Part shown: piece after piece, positions 1 through 8,344 of the stretch | How the letters are laid out: each line of letters starts with the position of its first letter | How positions within the stretch are numbered: position 1 is the stretch's first letter | Source of the DNA: Spirochaetaceae bacterium bin103 | Lineage (GTDB): Bacteria > Spirochaetota > Spirochaetia > SZUA-6 > Bin103 | NCBI GenBank assembly: GCA_002238925.1 | Contig: MPNH01000011.1 | Coordinates: 26,850 to 90,849, forward strand | Reading direction: 5' to 3' | DNA: 64,000 nucleotides | Position numbers and translations under genes: made by a program | Notes under the pieces: generated by a model | Told to the model about the DNA's origin: nothing | The model's input: only the letters and a program-made list of their open reading frames with translations | Databases searched by the model: none

Positions 1-1020
1 GTTCTCCTGGTACAGGGTGAAGTTGTCGAACGAGGTCTGGAGCAGGGCAACATCGGCCTCACCCGAGATGATCTTCAGATGGTAGGTTTCCTGGTCCACG
101 ATCTGCGCCTGGATCCGGTCGACGTAGGGGAGCTGGTTGCCTTCCGGGTCAACCTCCCAGTAATAGGGGTTGCGCTCATAGCGTTTGCCGGTGTTGGTGG
201 CCTCGGTCATGATCCACGGGTGGTGGGTAGGCTTGTCCAGGTCCTTCAGCGGGCTCCACCAGTAGTGGTGGTAGAACGCCTTGTCCCACGACTCGAAGCC
301 CTCCTCCTTGGCCAGTGCCTCGGCCTCCGGGTTGTAGTCGATGTGCCACTTCTCCAGGTAGTGCTTGGGGTGAAACGTATTCCAACCGCCGCCTTCGACC
401 GTCGACATCTTGTAGTACATCAGGACGTAGGGCTCGTCCGTTTCCAGGCGTACCGTGTAGTCGTCGACCTTGATCGCCCGCTTGATCTGCGGGATCCAAT
501 TCCAGGTGGGCACCAGGTCGTTGAAGTGCAAGCCGTCGTACATGAACACCACGTCGTCGGCGGTCATGGGGTGTCCGTCCGACCACTTGAGTCCCTCCCG
601 CAGGTGAACCGTCAAGGCCATGGCGTCGTCGCTGAACTCCAGGGCCTTGGCCATGCTCGGCACCACGTCAAGCGAACCCTTGACCATGCGTCCGAAGTAG
701 CCGCCGGACTCGGTTTCTTCTGCGAGGTCGTTCCAGGGGTACTCGTTGGTGTGAAACACGGTGAGCGTACCGCCGTAGGTGCCAACTTCGTCGCCCGGGG
801 CAAACCAGGTGACCGCCGGCTCGATCGGCAGGCGTTCATCGACCGGCGGCAACTCACCGGCAGCCACCAGGGCAGCCAGCATTGGCGCTTCGTTGAAGCG
901 CGTCTCCGGCATGGCCGCCGCGGCCTCTCCGACGGCTGCCGTACCCTCTTCCGATCCGCCGGTCGCCATGAGCGTGATTGCCGGCAATAGCAGAACCAGG
1001 TACGAGATTCCTCTTCGCAT
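1..1020 (-). CDS. ABC transporter substrate-binding protein, SBP_bac_5 family (partial, C-terminus beyond window)
   Basis: Extracytoplasmic binding protein of the oligopeptide/dipeptide (SBP_bac_5) class. 340 codons are open from ATG at 1020 to the window edge with no stop, so roughly the C-terminal half is missing. The start is fixed by GAGGAGA 5 nt upstream. Residues 1-20 form a signal peptide (MRRGISYLVLLLPAITLMAT) followed by a Gly-Gly and an acidic/Ala linker, with no lipobox cysteine. The mature part carries EAPMLAALVAAGELPPVDER, shared almost word for word with the neighbours at 1108 and 29933, then the family signatures LREGLKWSDGHPMTADD and VRLETDEPY. It lies 87 bp downstream of its paralogue, so the two are probably co-transcribed. 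The ligand cannot be told from sequence. Confidence 0.9.
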   Translation of the reverse strand, partial: MRRGISYLVLLLPAITLMATGGSEEGTAAVGEAAAAMPETRFNEAPMLAALVAAGELPPVDERLPIEPAVTWFAPGDEVGTYGGTLTVFHTNEYPWNDLAEETESGGYFGRMVKGSLDVVPSMAKALEFSDDAMALTVHLREGLKWSDGHPMTADDVVFMYDGLHFNDLVPTWNWIPQIKRAIKVDDYTVRLETDEPYVLMYYKMSTVEGGGWNTFHPKHYLEKWHIDYNPEAEALAKEEGFESWDKAFYHHYWWSPLKDLDKPTHHPWIMTEATNTGKRYERNPYYWEVDPEGNQLPYVDRIQAQIVDQETYHLKIISGEADVALLQTSFDNFTLYQEN

Positions 1021-1052
1021 GGGATGTCTCCTCGTTCTTGAGTCGTTGCGAT

Positions 1053-1097
1053 GCCGCCGGCCCGTGGTAGCAGACCGGCGGCCCAACGGCGGCCGTT
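1053..1097 (-). other. Intercistronic hairpins between the two tandem binding-protein genes
   Basis: Two inverted repeats sit in the 87-bp gap. One is GCCGCCGG/CCGGCGGC (1053-1060 with 1075-1082, 14-nt loop). The other is a tight palindrome AACGGC-G-GCCGTT (1085-1097). There is no U-run, so this is not a classical terminator. Such structures between binding-protein genes often protect or process mRNA, but that role here is inference. Confidence 0.35.
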
Positions 1098-1107
1098 GCT
1101 GACGGCC

Positions 1108-3084
1108 TTACGGCTGTTTGATGAACAACTTGTCGGCGGAAGTGAGCAGGTCGCCCGGCCAGGTAGCCTCCGGCTTGTAGAAGGTCGGGTAGTTGGCGAC
1201 GCGGTTCTTGAAGACTCCCAGGTTGGGCGTGACCCCTACCGAACCGATCAGGAACAGTTGCTCGGCGTGGATGTCGAACACCTTCTGGAATGCCTCGATG
1301 TACTCGGGCGATCCATAGGCGCTGCTGCCCCAGGCGAGGACGGCGTCATCGAGCTCCTTGACGATGTCGGGCGGCTCTTCGCCCGGAATCTTGCCGTCGG
1401 CGAAGTCGTCCAGGGTCTTGGCGCCGCTCTCCAGGTCGCGCGTGGCCCTGATCCAGAGGCCCCAGTTCACGGCATAGAAGCCGGAGTCATACTCGGTCGC
1501 CTTGGCGGCGTCGGTGTACTCCCGAAACTCGGCCGAGCTGATGGTGCCGGTGTAGATGTTGTCGGTGCCGGCGTTGTGGCGCTGCCAGAGATCGCCGCGC
1601 AGCCTGATCTCGGTTTTCAGGCCGACCGCCTCGAAGTGCTCCTTGTACAGTTCCAGCACCGGTACGTCGGCTTCATTGCTGTGCTCCAGGATCTGCAGGA
1701 ACGCCTCGCCGTCCGGCCCGGTGCGGAAGCCATCCTCGTCGCGCGCGGTCAGGCCGAGCTCGTCGAGCAGCGCGGACGCCGCGTCGGGATCGTGCTGAGC
1801 CCAGGCTTGTTCCCACTCCTGCTTGAAGTAAGGATTGGTGGACACGATCGTGGCCGAGCGCGGAACGCCTACCCCGAAGAACACCAGCTCGTTGATTTCG
1901 TCGCGGTTCATCGCCAGCGACAGCGCGCGCCGGAAGCGTACGTCGCGGTACATTTCGCGGGTGAAGGGATCCTCGTGGAACTGGTTGGGAATGAGCACGC
2001 TCGCGCCCACCACCGGGGCCGGGATCTGCACCACCCGGTAGTCGCCGGCGGCCTCGTTCTCCTTGTACAGGGTGAAGTTGTCGAAGCGTGTGCCGAGCAC
2101 CGCGAAGTCCGACTCGCCGGCGATGATCTTGAGGTGGTAGGTCTCGCTGTCGACGATCTGCGCCTGGATGTGATCCACGTAGGGGAGCTGGTTGCCGGCC
2201 GGGTCCACCTTCCAGTAGTAGGGGTTGCGCTCGAAGCGCTTGCCGGTGTTGGTGCGCTCGGTAAGGATCCAGGGATGGTGGGTGGGCTGCTCCAGGTCCT
2301 GCTGCGGGGCCCAGAAGAAGTGGTGGTTGAACGCCTCGTCCCAGGTGTCGAAGCCTTCTTCCTTGGCCAGTGCGTCGGCGTCGGGGTTGTGGCTGATGTG
2401 CCATTTCTTGAGGTAGTGGAAGGGGTGGAACACCTGCCACCCGCCGCCGGGCGGACTGGCGTGCTTGGCGAGCAGCGCGTGGTAGGGCTCATCGGTCTCG
2501 AAACGCACGGTGTAATCGTCCACCTTGATGGCCCGCTTGATCTGCGGGATCCAGTTCCAGGTGGTGACCTTGTCGTTCCAGTGGGCGTCCTCGTACATGA
2601 ATACGTAGTCGTCCGCGGTCATTGGGTGGCCGTCCGACCACTTGGTACCTTCGCGCAGGTAGAAGGTCACGCTCATCGCGTCGTCGGACATCTCCGCGGC
2701 GCGCGCCAACAGCGGTTCCAGCGCATTGGTATCGGGGTTGGCGCGGATCACGTAGCCGCCGATTTCGGTCTCGTAGCCGAGGTCGGCCCACGGGTTGATA
2801 CTGGTATGGAACACGGTGAGCGTGCCGCCGTAGGTGCCGATCTCGTCGTCCGCGGCGAAGTACGCCACGGCGGGTTCGAGGGGCATGCGCTCGTCGACCG
2901 GCGGCAACTCGCCGTCCGCTACCATGGCGGCCAGCATCGGCGCCTCGTTGTAGGCCCCCATGGACATGTCGGCGGCCGGCTCGGCCGCGCTGGCGTCCTC
3001 ATCGGCCGCGCCGGCGGCCACGACGGTCAGTGCGGGTACCGACAGCAGTACACATACGCACAGCAGCGAGAAAGTCTTGGGCAT
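1108..3084 (-). CDS. ABC transporter substrate-binding protein, SBP_bac_5 family
   Basis: Full-length (658 aa) periplasmic oligopeptide-type binding protein. I chose ATG 3084 because it opens a clear signal peptide (MPKTFSLLCVCVLLSVPAL) and has GGGAG 8 nt upstream; an in-frame start at 3144 would add 20 polar residues. The mature N-terminus has EAPMLAAMVADGELPPVDER. Further in come YLREGTKWSDGHPMTADDYV and NGVG-type lobe signatures typical of SBP_bac_5. It is closely related to the gene at 1-1020 and more distantly to 29933-31933. No permease or ATPase gene is adjacent on the visible side. A candidate sigma70 promoter lies at 3204-3232. Confidence 0.93.
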   Translation of the reverse strand: MPKTFSLLCVCVLLSVPALTVVAAGAADEDASAAEPAADMSMGAYNEAPMLAAMVADGELPPVDERMPLEPAVAYFAADDEIGTYGGTLTVFHTSINPWADLGYETEIGGYVIRANPDTNALEPLLARAAEMSDDAMSVTFYLREGTKWSDGHPMTADDYVFMYEDAHWNDKVTTWNWIPQIKRAIKVDDYTVRFETDEPYHALLAKHASPPGGGWQVFHPFHYLKKWHISHNPDADALAKEEGFDTWDEAFNHHFFWAPQQDLEQPTHHPWILTERTNTGKRFERNPYYWKVDPAGNQLPYVDHIQAQIVDSETYHLKIIAGESDFAVLGTRFDNFTLYKENEAAGDYRVVQIPAPVVGASVLIPNQFHEDPFTREMYRDVRFRRALSLAMNRDEINELVFFGVGVPRSATIVSTNPYFKQEWEQAWAQHDPDAASALLDELGLTARDEDGFRTGPDGEAFLQILEHSNEADVPVLELYKEHFEAVGLKTEIRLRGDLWQRHNAGTDNIYTGTISSAEFREYTDAAKATEYDSGFYAVNWGLWIRATRDLESGAKTLDDFADGKIPGEEPPDIVKELDDAVLAWGSSAYGSPEYIEAFQKVFDIHAEQLFLIGSVGVTPNLGVFKNRVANYPTFYKPEATWPGDLLTSADKLFIKQP

Positions 3085-3203
3085 GGTGTTATCTCCCTTT
3101 CGCGGAGTGGAATCGTCTGGCAGCCGCCGCGACCGCCGGCACACCGCGACTGCTCATCGCGCGGTGCCCGGATTCGCCTTGCAGGCTGCCATTAACGGGC
3201 GAG

Positions 3204-3232
3204 ACTGTAGCATCCGCGGGGACCGCCCGCAA
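3204..3232 (-). promoter_or_regulatory. Candidate sigma70-type promoter for the tandem binding-protein genes
   Basis: On the minus strand TTGCGG (3232-3227) is followed after exactly 17 bp by TACAGT (3209-3204), upstream of the gene starting at 3084. It lies in the 182-bp gap after the mtaB stop. The match to consensus is only fair (3/6 and 4/6). Confidence 0.35.
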
Positions 3233-3266
3233 GTTCCGTTGCGTTGCGTTGCGTGCGTGGTGTCGG

Positions 3267-4670
3267 TTATGCGGGAGCCGGTGCGGCTTCGGCTGGTGTC
3301 GTTCGCGGCCTCGGCAGGCCGTCCGGGCGGGCGGCGAGGTGGTCGTCGGGGAGGTGCCCGGTGACGGTGACGGGGTGCCACTCCCCCGGCTTGGGCGGGC
3401 AGACGGCAGTGGTTGGGAACTGGATGCGGAGGTAGGACTCGCCGTAGCCGGTGGCGAGGGCGCCGTCCACCTGCTCGACGAGGACGCGCTGCCGCCGGCC
3501 GGTGAGGCACTGCGCCAGCCGGCGCCGTCCGGCGGCGGCCAGCGCGCGTATGGCGGCGCTGCGCTCGGCCTTGACCGGCTCCGGCACCGCGCCGGGCAGG
3601 CGGGCGGCACGGGTGCCCTCGCGCGGCGAGTAGCGAAAGGTGTGGATGTGGCCGAAGCCGACGGTCTCGCAGACCGCCGCGGTGCGAGCGAAGTCGGCTT
3701 CGGTTTCGCCGGGGAAGCCGACCATGACGTCGGTGGTGAAGTGAGCCGGCACCCCGCGCCTGCTCCAGACGGTTCGGATGCGGTCGACCAGGTCGAGGTA
3801 GCGGTCCACGTCGTACTCGCGGCGCATGCGCAGCAGGACGCGGTCGGAGCCGCTCTGCAGGCACAGGTGCAGGTGCGGGCACAGGCGCTCGTGACCGGTG
3901 AGCTCGATGAATCGGTCGTCCAGCGGATCGGGTTCAAGCGAGGAAACGCGCACCCGGTAATCGCCGGGCAGGTCCAGCAGCTCTTCGAGCAGGCGGCTGA
4001 AACACCACTCGCCCCACCGGTAGCGGCCGATGTTGACGCCGGTGAGCACCAATTCGCGGTGGCCTTCGTCGAGCAGGCGGCGCGCCTCGTCGAGAATGTC
4101 GCCGGCGGGCCGGCTCTGCGCCCGGCCGCGCACCGCCGGGATGATGCAGAAGGTGCAGAAGTTGTCGCAGCCGTCCTGGATCTTGATGGTGGCGCGGGTG
4201 TGCAGCGGCTGGGCGCCGGGCCGGTAGCCGAACGGATCGGCCGGCAGGTCCGCCGGGTCGGCCAATTCGCCGGCCAAGTGAGCCTCTACCAGGTCGAAGA
4301 TTCCGCTCTTGCGGTCGTTGTCGACGGCGTAGTCCACGCCGGGCAGGTCACATGCTACGCCGCCGTGGGCGGTCACGTAGCAACCGGTGGCCACTACCAG
4401 GGGGCGCTTCCGGTCGCCGGCGCCGGGGTCTGTCGAACCGGTTGCCGTGGTACGCGGACCGGCCCCGCCGCGCGCTGCCCGGTATACGGCATTGCGCGAC
4501 TTGCGGTCGGCCTGGCCGGTTACGGTGCAGGTGTTGACCACCAACACGTCGGCCGGCTCGGTGGTCGGGACCACGCGGTAACCGGCCGCGACGAAGCGGG
4601 CGGCCAGCGCGTCGCTCTCGGCGATGTTGAGCCGGCAGCCAAGATTGGTGAAGGCAATGGCGGGCGCCAT
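3267..4670 (-). CDS. mtaB: tRNA (N6-threonylcarbamoyladenosine-C2)-methylthiotransferase, MtaB type
   Basis: Radical-SAM methylthiotransferase that adds a methylthio group to t6A37 of ANN-decoding tRNAs, 467 aa. The N-terminal UPF0004 domain holds the [4Fe-4S] cysteines in TNLGCRLN (C12), VVNTCTVT and ATGCYVT. The radical-SAM motif CDNFCTFC gives C168, C172 and C175 (CxxxCxxC). Text such as LVLTGVNIGRY resembles MtaB/YqeV more than MiaB, which acts on i6A. The C-terminus has a TRAM-like region (RVLVEQVDGALATGYGESY). It lies 30 bp downstream of the aminotransferase gene in the same direction. The family call is firm; assignment to MtaB over MiaB or RimO rests on the length and the first motif. 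Confidence 0.9.
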   Translation of the reverse strand: MAPAIAFTNLGCRLNIAESDALAARFVAAGYRVVPTTEPADVLVVNTCTVTGQADRKSRNAVYRAARGGAGPRTTATGSTDPGAGDRKRPLVVATGCYVTAHGGVACDLPGVDYAVDNDRKSGIFDLVEAHLAGELADPADLPADPFGYRPGAQPLHTRATIKIQDGCDNFCTFCIIPAVRGRAQSRPAGDILDEARRLLDEGHRELVLTGVNIGRYRWGEWCFSRLLEELLDLPGDYRVRVSSLEPDPLDDRFIELTGHERLCPHLHLCLQSGSDRVLLRMRREYDVDRYLDLVDRIRTVWSRRGVPAHFTTDVMVGFPGETEADFARTAAVCETVGFGHIHTFRYSPREGTRAARLPGAVPEPVKAERSAAIRALAAAGRRRLAQCLTGRRQRVLVEQVDGALATGYGESYLRIQFPTTAVCPPKPGEWHPVTVTGHLPDDHLAARPDGLPRPRTTPAEAAPAPA

Positions 4671-4700
4671 AACGCGGAGGTGCGTGGTGGAACGGTCAGG

Positions 4701-5963
4701 TCAGGCGCTGCGGCCGGCCAGGGCCGGCTCACGGCCTTCCTGCACGTAGTGGCCGAAGAAGTGGCCGATCCTGGCCGTCACGTCGGCGAGCTGGTCGGCG
4801 TGCGGCAGAGACACCATCCGGAAGTGGTCGGGTCGGGCCCAGTTGAACGCGGTACCGTGCATGATCAGCACCTTCTCCTGCTCCAGCAAGTCCAGAACCA
4901 TGCGTTCGTCGTCCACCACGCCGAAGCGGCGGGTGTCGATCTTCGGGAACAGGTAGAACGCGCCCTGCGGCCTGGTGCAGGAGATGCCGGGAATGGCGTT
5001 GATCGCCTCGTACAGCGTGTCGCGCTGCACCGCCAGGCGGCCGCCCGGGGCGGTGAGCTCATTGATGCTCTGGGAGCCGTCGAGCGAGGTCTCGATGGCG
5101 AGCTGCGCCGGCATGTTGGCGCACAGCCGCATCGCCGACAGGACGCCGAGGCCTTCGATGTAGCCAAGCGCCTGGTGCCTGGCGCCGCTGAGCATCAGCC
5201 AGCCGGAGCGAAAGCCGGGAACGCGGTAGGTCTTGGAAAGCCCGTTGAACGTGCCGATGAGGATGTCGTCCGCCAGCGTTGCCAGCGGCGTGTGCCGGAC
5301 CCCGTCGTAGAGGATCTTGTCGTAGATCTCGTCGGCGAACAGGACCAGCTGGTGCTCGCGGGCGAGCGCCACGATCCGCTCCAGGCAGTCGCGTGGATAC
5401 ACCGCCCCGGTCGGGTTGTTGGGATTGATTACCACGATCGCCCTGGTGCGGGAGGTGATCTTGGCGGCGATGTCGGCCAGGTCGGGCGCCCAGTCCGACT
5501 GCTCGTCGCACAGGTAGTGCACCGGGCGCCCGCCCGCCAGGTTGGCCGCCGCGGTCCACAGCGGGTAGTCGGGAGCCGGGATCAGCACCTCGTCGCCGTC
5601 GTTGAGCAGCCCCTGCAGCGCCATGGTGATGAGTTCGCTGACCCCGTTGCCGAGGTAGATGTCTTCGGTCTGCACGCCCGGCACGCCGAGAGTCCGGTAG
5701 TGCCGCATGATCGCTTCGCGGGCGGCGAGCAGGCCCTGCGAGTCGCCGTAGCCCTGCCCCTCGGCGATGTTCACCGCCACGTCGTGCAGGATCTCCGCGG
5801 GCGCCTCGAAGCCCCACTTGGCCGGATCGCCGATGTTCAGCTTGGCGACCTGAAACCCTTCCTCTTCAAGGCGCTGCGCCGCGGCCAGCACCGGACCGCG
5901 AATGTCGTAGCACACGTGTTCGAGCTTGTCGGACTTCCTGATCTGCGGCTTCCTGATCTGCAT
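4701..5963 (-). CDS. alaA: Class I/II PLP-dependent aminotransferase, AlaA-like
   Basis: Cytoplasmic fold-type I aminotransferase, 420 aa, resembling glutamate-pyruvate (alanine) transaminases of the AlaA/YfbQ type. Visible signatures are IGDPAKWGFEAP near the N-terminus, VINPNNPTGAVY for cofactor and substrate contacts, FADEIYDKILYDG, and the PLP lysine in NGLSKTYRVPGFRSGW (K244). ATG 5963 has GGAAGGA 9 nt upstream. The extreme N-terminus repeats QIRK twice (QIRKPQIRKSDK), as in many AlaA proteins. It sits between the SDR and mtaB in a co-directional run. Substrate specificity is inferred. Confidence 0.88.
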   Translation of the reverse strand: MQIRKPQIRKSDKLEHVCYDIRGPVLAAAQRLEEEGFQVAKLNIGDPAKWGFEAPAEILHDVAVNIAEGQGYGDSQGLLAAREAIMRHYRTLGVPGVQTEDIYLGNGVSELITMALQGLLNDGDEVLIPAPDYPLWTAAANLAGGRPVHYLCDEQSDWAPDLADIAAKITSRTRAIVVINPNNPTGAVYPRDCLERIVALAREHQLVLFADEIYDKILYDGVRHTPLATLADDILIGTFNGLSKTYRVPGFRSGWLMLSGARHQALGYIEGLGVLSAMRLCANMPAQLAIETSLDGSQSINELTAPGGRLAVQRDTLYEAINAIPGISCTRPQGAFYLFPKIDTRRFGVVDDERMVLDLLEQEKVLIMHGTAFNWARPDHFRMVSLPHADQLADVTARIGHFFGHYVQEGREPALAGRSA

Positions 5964-6044
5964 TGTCTCGGATCCTTCCTGTGCTTTGGAAGGCCAAATA
6001 ATAACGCTATGCCCGCGCTCCGGGCTACCGCCGGGTTATCCTGA

Positions 6045-6800
6045 CTACTGCAGGCCGACTTCGGCGGAGGTGTCGCGCTGGCAGGTGGGGCGGATGGTGA
6101 GCTCCGGGATCAGGGTGCGCTGCGGCAGATCGGCTACCAGGACGATCGCCCGCGCCACGTCCTCGGACGCGACCATGGTGGCGCGAGCTTCGGGGCTAGG
6201 GTGCACGGGCCGGTGCTCGATGATCGGGGTGTCGACCTCGCCGGGGATGATGACGCTGGCGCGCAGTCCGCTGTTCCTGAACTCGGTGTTCAGATACCGG
6301 GTGAAGTTGATCACGCCTGCCTTGGCGGCGGAGTAGGACGGGCCGCCGAGCAGGCTGCCGCCGACGCCGGCCAACGAGGCAACATTGATGATGGTGCCCG
6401 CGCCAGCGGCCTGCATGGCGGGCATCACCGCCTGAGTGCAGTAGATGGTGCCCGCCAGGTTGGAGTCGACGGTGGCGCGGATATCCTCGGGCATGGTGGT
6501 GAGCAGCATGCGGTGGGCCGACGAATGGCCGGCGTTGTTCACCAGCACGTCGATCCGTCCCCAGGCGGCCAGCACCTCGGCGGCCATGCGCAGCACCGCT
6601 TCGCGGTCCGCCACGTCGAGGCTCACCACCAGCGCCGTGCCGCCCTGCCGCTCGATTTCGCCGCGCACGGCCGTGAGCTTGCTCTCGGTGCGCCCCACTA
6701 CCGCCACCCGCGCCCCCTGCGCCGCCATCATCAGCGCGGCCGCCCGGCCAATCCCGCTCCCCCCGCCGGTAACGATGCAAACATTGTCCCTCATCCCCAT
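6045..6800 (-). CDS. Short-chain dehydrogenase/reductase (SDR), classical type
   Basis: NAD(P)-dependent oxidoreductase with one Rossmann domain, 251 aa, typical for classical SDRs. The cofactor motif is VTGGGSGIGRAAAL (TGxxxGxG), the second strand ends in VVGRTES (an Arg favouring NADP), NNAG follows, and the catalytic Ser and YxxxK appear as NVASLAG and YSAAKAG. The start is ATG 6800 or ATG 6794 (MGMRDN); neither has a strong ribosome site. It is upstream of the aminotransferase by 81 bp. The substrate is unknown. Confidence 0.85.
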   Translation of the reverse strand: MGMRDNVCIVTGGGSGIGRAAALMMAAQGARVAVVGRTESKLTAVRGEIERQGGTALVVSLDVADREAVLRMAAEVLAAWGRIDVLVNNAGHSSAHRMLLTTMPEDIRATVDSNLAGTIYCTQAVMPAMQAAGAGTIINVASLAGVGGSLLGGPSYSAAKAGVINFTRYLNTEFRNSGLRASVIIPGEVDTPIIEHRPVHPSPEARATMVASEDVARAIVLVADLPQRTLIPELTIRPTCQRDTSAEVGLQ

Positions 6801-6989
6801 ACCCGCAACCTAACACAGGCCCGGCGAGTCCCGCAGGTCCGATTCTCCCGAACGCACGGCGATGTTGTTCGTTGCGTCACGTGCTCATCCGATCACGAGG
6901 GAGTCTGATTCGACGTCTCCCGCCGGCAGGCGGTGCAGGGGGCGCACCCATATCCATGGAAGCACCGGTTGGTCACGACGCGGACCGCT

Positions 6990-7210
6990 ATGATCTGCTG
7001 AGCACAGCCGGGTCCGGGCTAACCCTGGCGTAGACGTCCCAGAGGACGAGGTGAAGCGGGCGCTGGACACTCTGGAGTCACCCTGGCCGCCGCGGGAAAG
7101 GTCATGCTACGGCACTGGTTCGAGGACGAGAAGCTCACCGGCGCCACGCTCTCGCAGTTCCTCATCGAGCAGATCGCAGGCACCGGCCTGGAGCCAGTAG
7201 AACCTCCGGA
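6990..7210 (+). pseudogene. Possible gene remnant in a 440-bp gap (two protein-like segments in different frames)
   Basis: Between the SDR start (6800) and the M48 stop (7242) no intact gene is seen. On the plus strand one frame reads VDVPEDEVKRALDTLES around 7030-7080. A second frame, overlapping at 7078, continues with VMLRHWFEDEKLTGATLSQF and FLIEQIAGTGLEP to about 7200. Both have the composition of real cytoplasmic protein rather than the Arg/Ala/Pro-rich look of shadow frames here. One frameshift near 7075-7080 would join them. I do not recognise the family, and no start codon or upstream domain remains. Confidence 0.25.
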
Positions 7211-7241
7211 GCCGCGGGCCGGTGGCGCGGTAGCCGCCTGG

Positions 7242-8123
7242 TCAGAGGGCGCGGATGGGGATGGTGCGGATGCGGGTGGGGGGCGCGGGGCGGGGGCCGG
7301 CGAGGGCGAAAAGGCGGGCTACGCGCTCGCGGGTCGGGGGGTGGCTGTCGGTGAGCCGGCCCTGCGCAGGGGCGGGGCGGTAGCCGAACATCAGTTCCCA
7401 CCAGGTGCGGCGGCGCTGCTCCAGGGAGACGAGGGCCGATGCCAGGCTGCCCGGGTCGCCGCTGATGTAAGCGGCCGTCCGGTCGGCGTTGAATTCGCGC
7501 GAACGGGCCAGGGCCATCTGCAATAGGCCGCTCAGGGTGGGAGCCGCGAGCATCAGCAGCGCAACAGGCAACGGCACGCTGATCGCGCCGACGGCGAGCG
7601 CGGGCAGGGCGAACAGCAGTCCGATGCCGCCGAACACGGCAAGCGCGCCGGTGAAGCGGCGCATGATGCCGGCCAGGCTGGCCAGCCAGATGTCGTTGGC
7701 CTGGATGTGGGCGATCTCGTGCGCCAGCACGCCGCGCACCTCGCGCCGGCCGAGCGACTGCATGAGGGTGTCGGTCACCGCCACGGCGGCGTCGTCGCGC
7801 GTGCCCATGGTCAGGGCGTTGGGCTGCGGTGCACGCAGCAGAAACAGGGCCGGGGTGGGCAGGCCGGCGCGTGCGGCCAGCTCGGCGACCTGCCCGTACA
7901 GCCATGGCGCCCGGCGCGCGTCAAGAGGAATGGCGCCGAGGTGCAGCATGTTGGCGGCGGCCGACCCGCGGGGAAGTGAGCCGATCAGCAGCGCCGCGCC
8001 GATGCCAAGCGCGATCAGCAGCCCGGTGAGGCCGAGCAGGGAATAGCCGACGCCGATCAGCAGCGTCGCCATGGCCAGCAGGTAGGCGCCGGCAGCGAGC
8101 CGGGCGGTAATGGAAGGTGTCAC
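7242..8123 (-). CDS. M48-family zinc metalloprotease, HtpX-like membrane protein
   Basis: Integral-membrane peptidase of about 293 aa, related to HtpX, which degrades damaged membrane proteins in the inner membrane. Two hydrophobic segments at the N-terminus (from AGAYLLAMATLLIGVGYSLL) are followed by the zinc site HEIAH (H135, H139) and a further hydrophobic pair. The third ligand is likely the Glu in SREFNADRTAAY. I chose GTG 8123 because GGAG lies 9 nt upstream; the open frame reaches 8276 but the extra residues are polar and unlike HtpX. The C-terminal tail is Pro/Arg-rich. It diverges from the MDR gene across about 220 bp. True htpX orthology is unproven. Confidence 0.85.
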   Translation of the reverse strand: MTPSITARLAAGAYLLAMATLLIGVGYSLLGLTGLLIALGIGAALLIGSLPRGSAAANMLHLGAIPLDARRAPWLYGQVAELAARAGLPTPALFLLRAPQPNALTMGTRDDAAVAVTDTLMQSLGRREVRGVLAHEIAHIQANDIWLASLAGIMRRFTGALAVFGGIGLLFALPALAVGAISVPLPVALLMLAAPTLSGLLQMALARSREFNADRTAAYISGDPGSLASALVSLEQRRRTWWELMFGYRPAPAQGRLTDSHPPTRERVARLFALAGPRPAPPTRIRTIPIRAL

Positions 8124-8344
8124 GGTTGCGTTCTCCTGCCGACCAACATGCAAACTCCGTGCCACCAGGAGATCAGAGGCCAGCGAGCGTGTTTCATGGC
8201 CCTTGCGGCGCTTGTTCGGTTGCGACGCCGAGCGGCTTGCTTCTCGCCGCAACGGCAGCGAGAAGAAATGATCCAATATGGTGTGAAACCGCGTGGCGGG
8301 TGGTTCAGCTTGACCAGGACGCGGTGGGTGACGCTCATTGCCTC

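Noticed and set aside
3237..3258. CGTTG tandem run as a regulatory repeat
   Set aside because: Three short units just beside the mtaB stop; no further support.
3030..6044. Open plus-strand frame of 1,004 codons
   Set aside because: Antisense to mtaB and the aminotransferase; low-complexity Val/Gly/Arg/His text and no family match.
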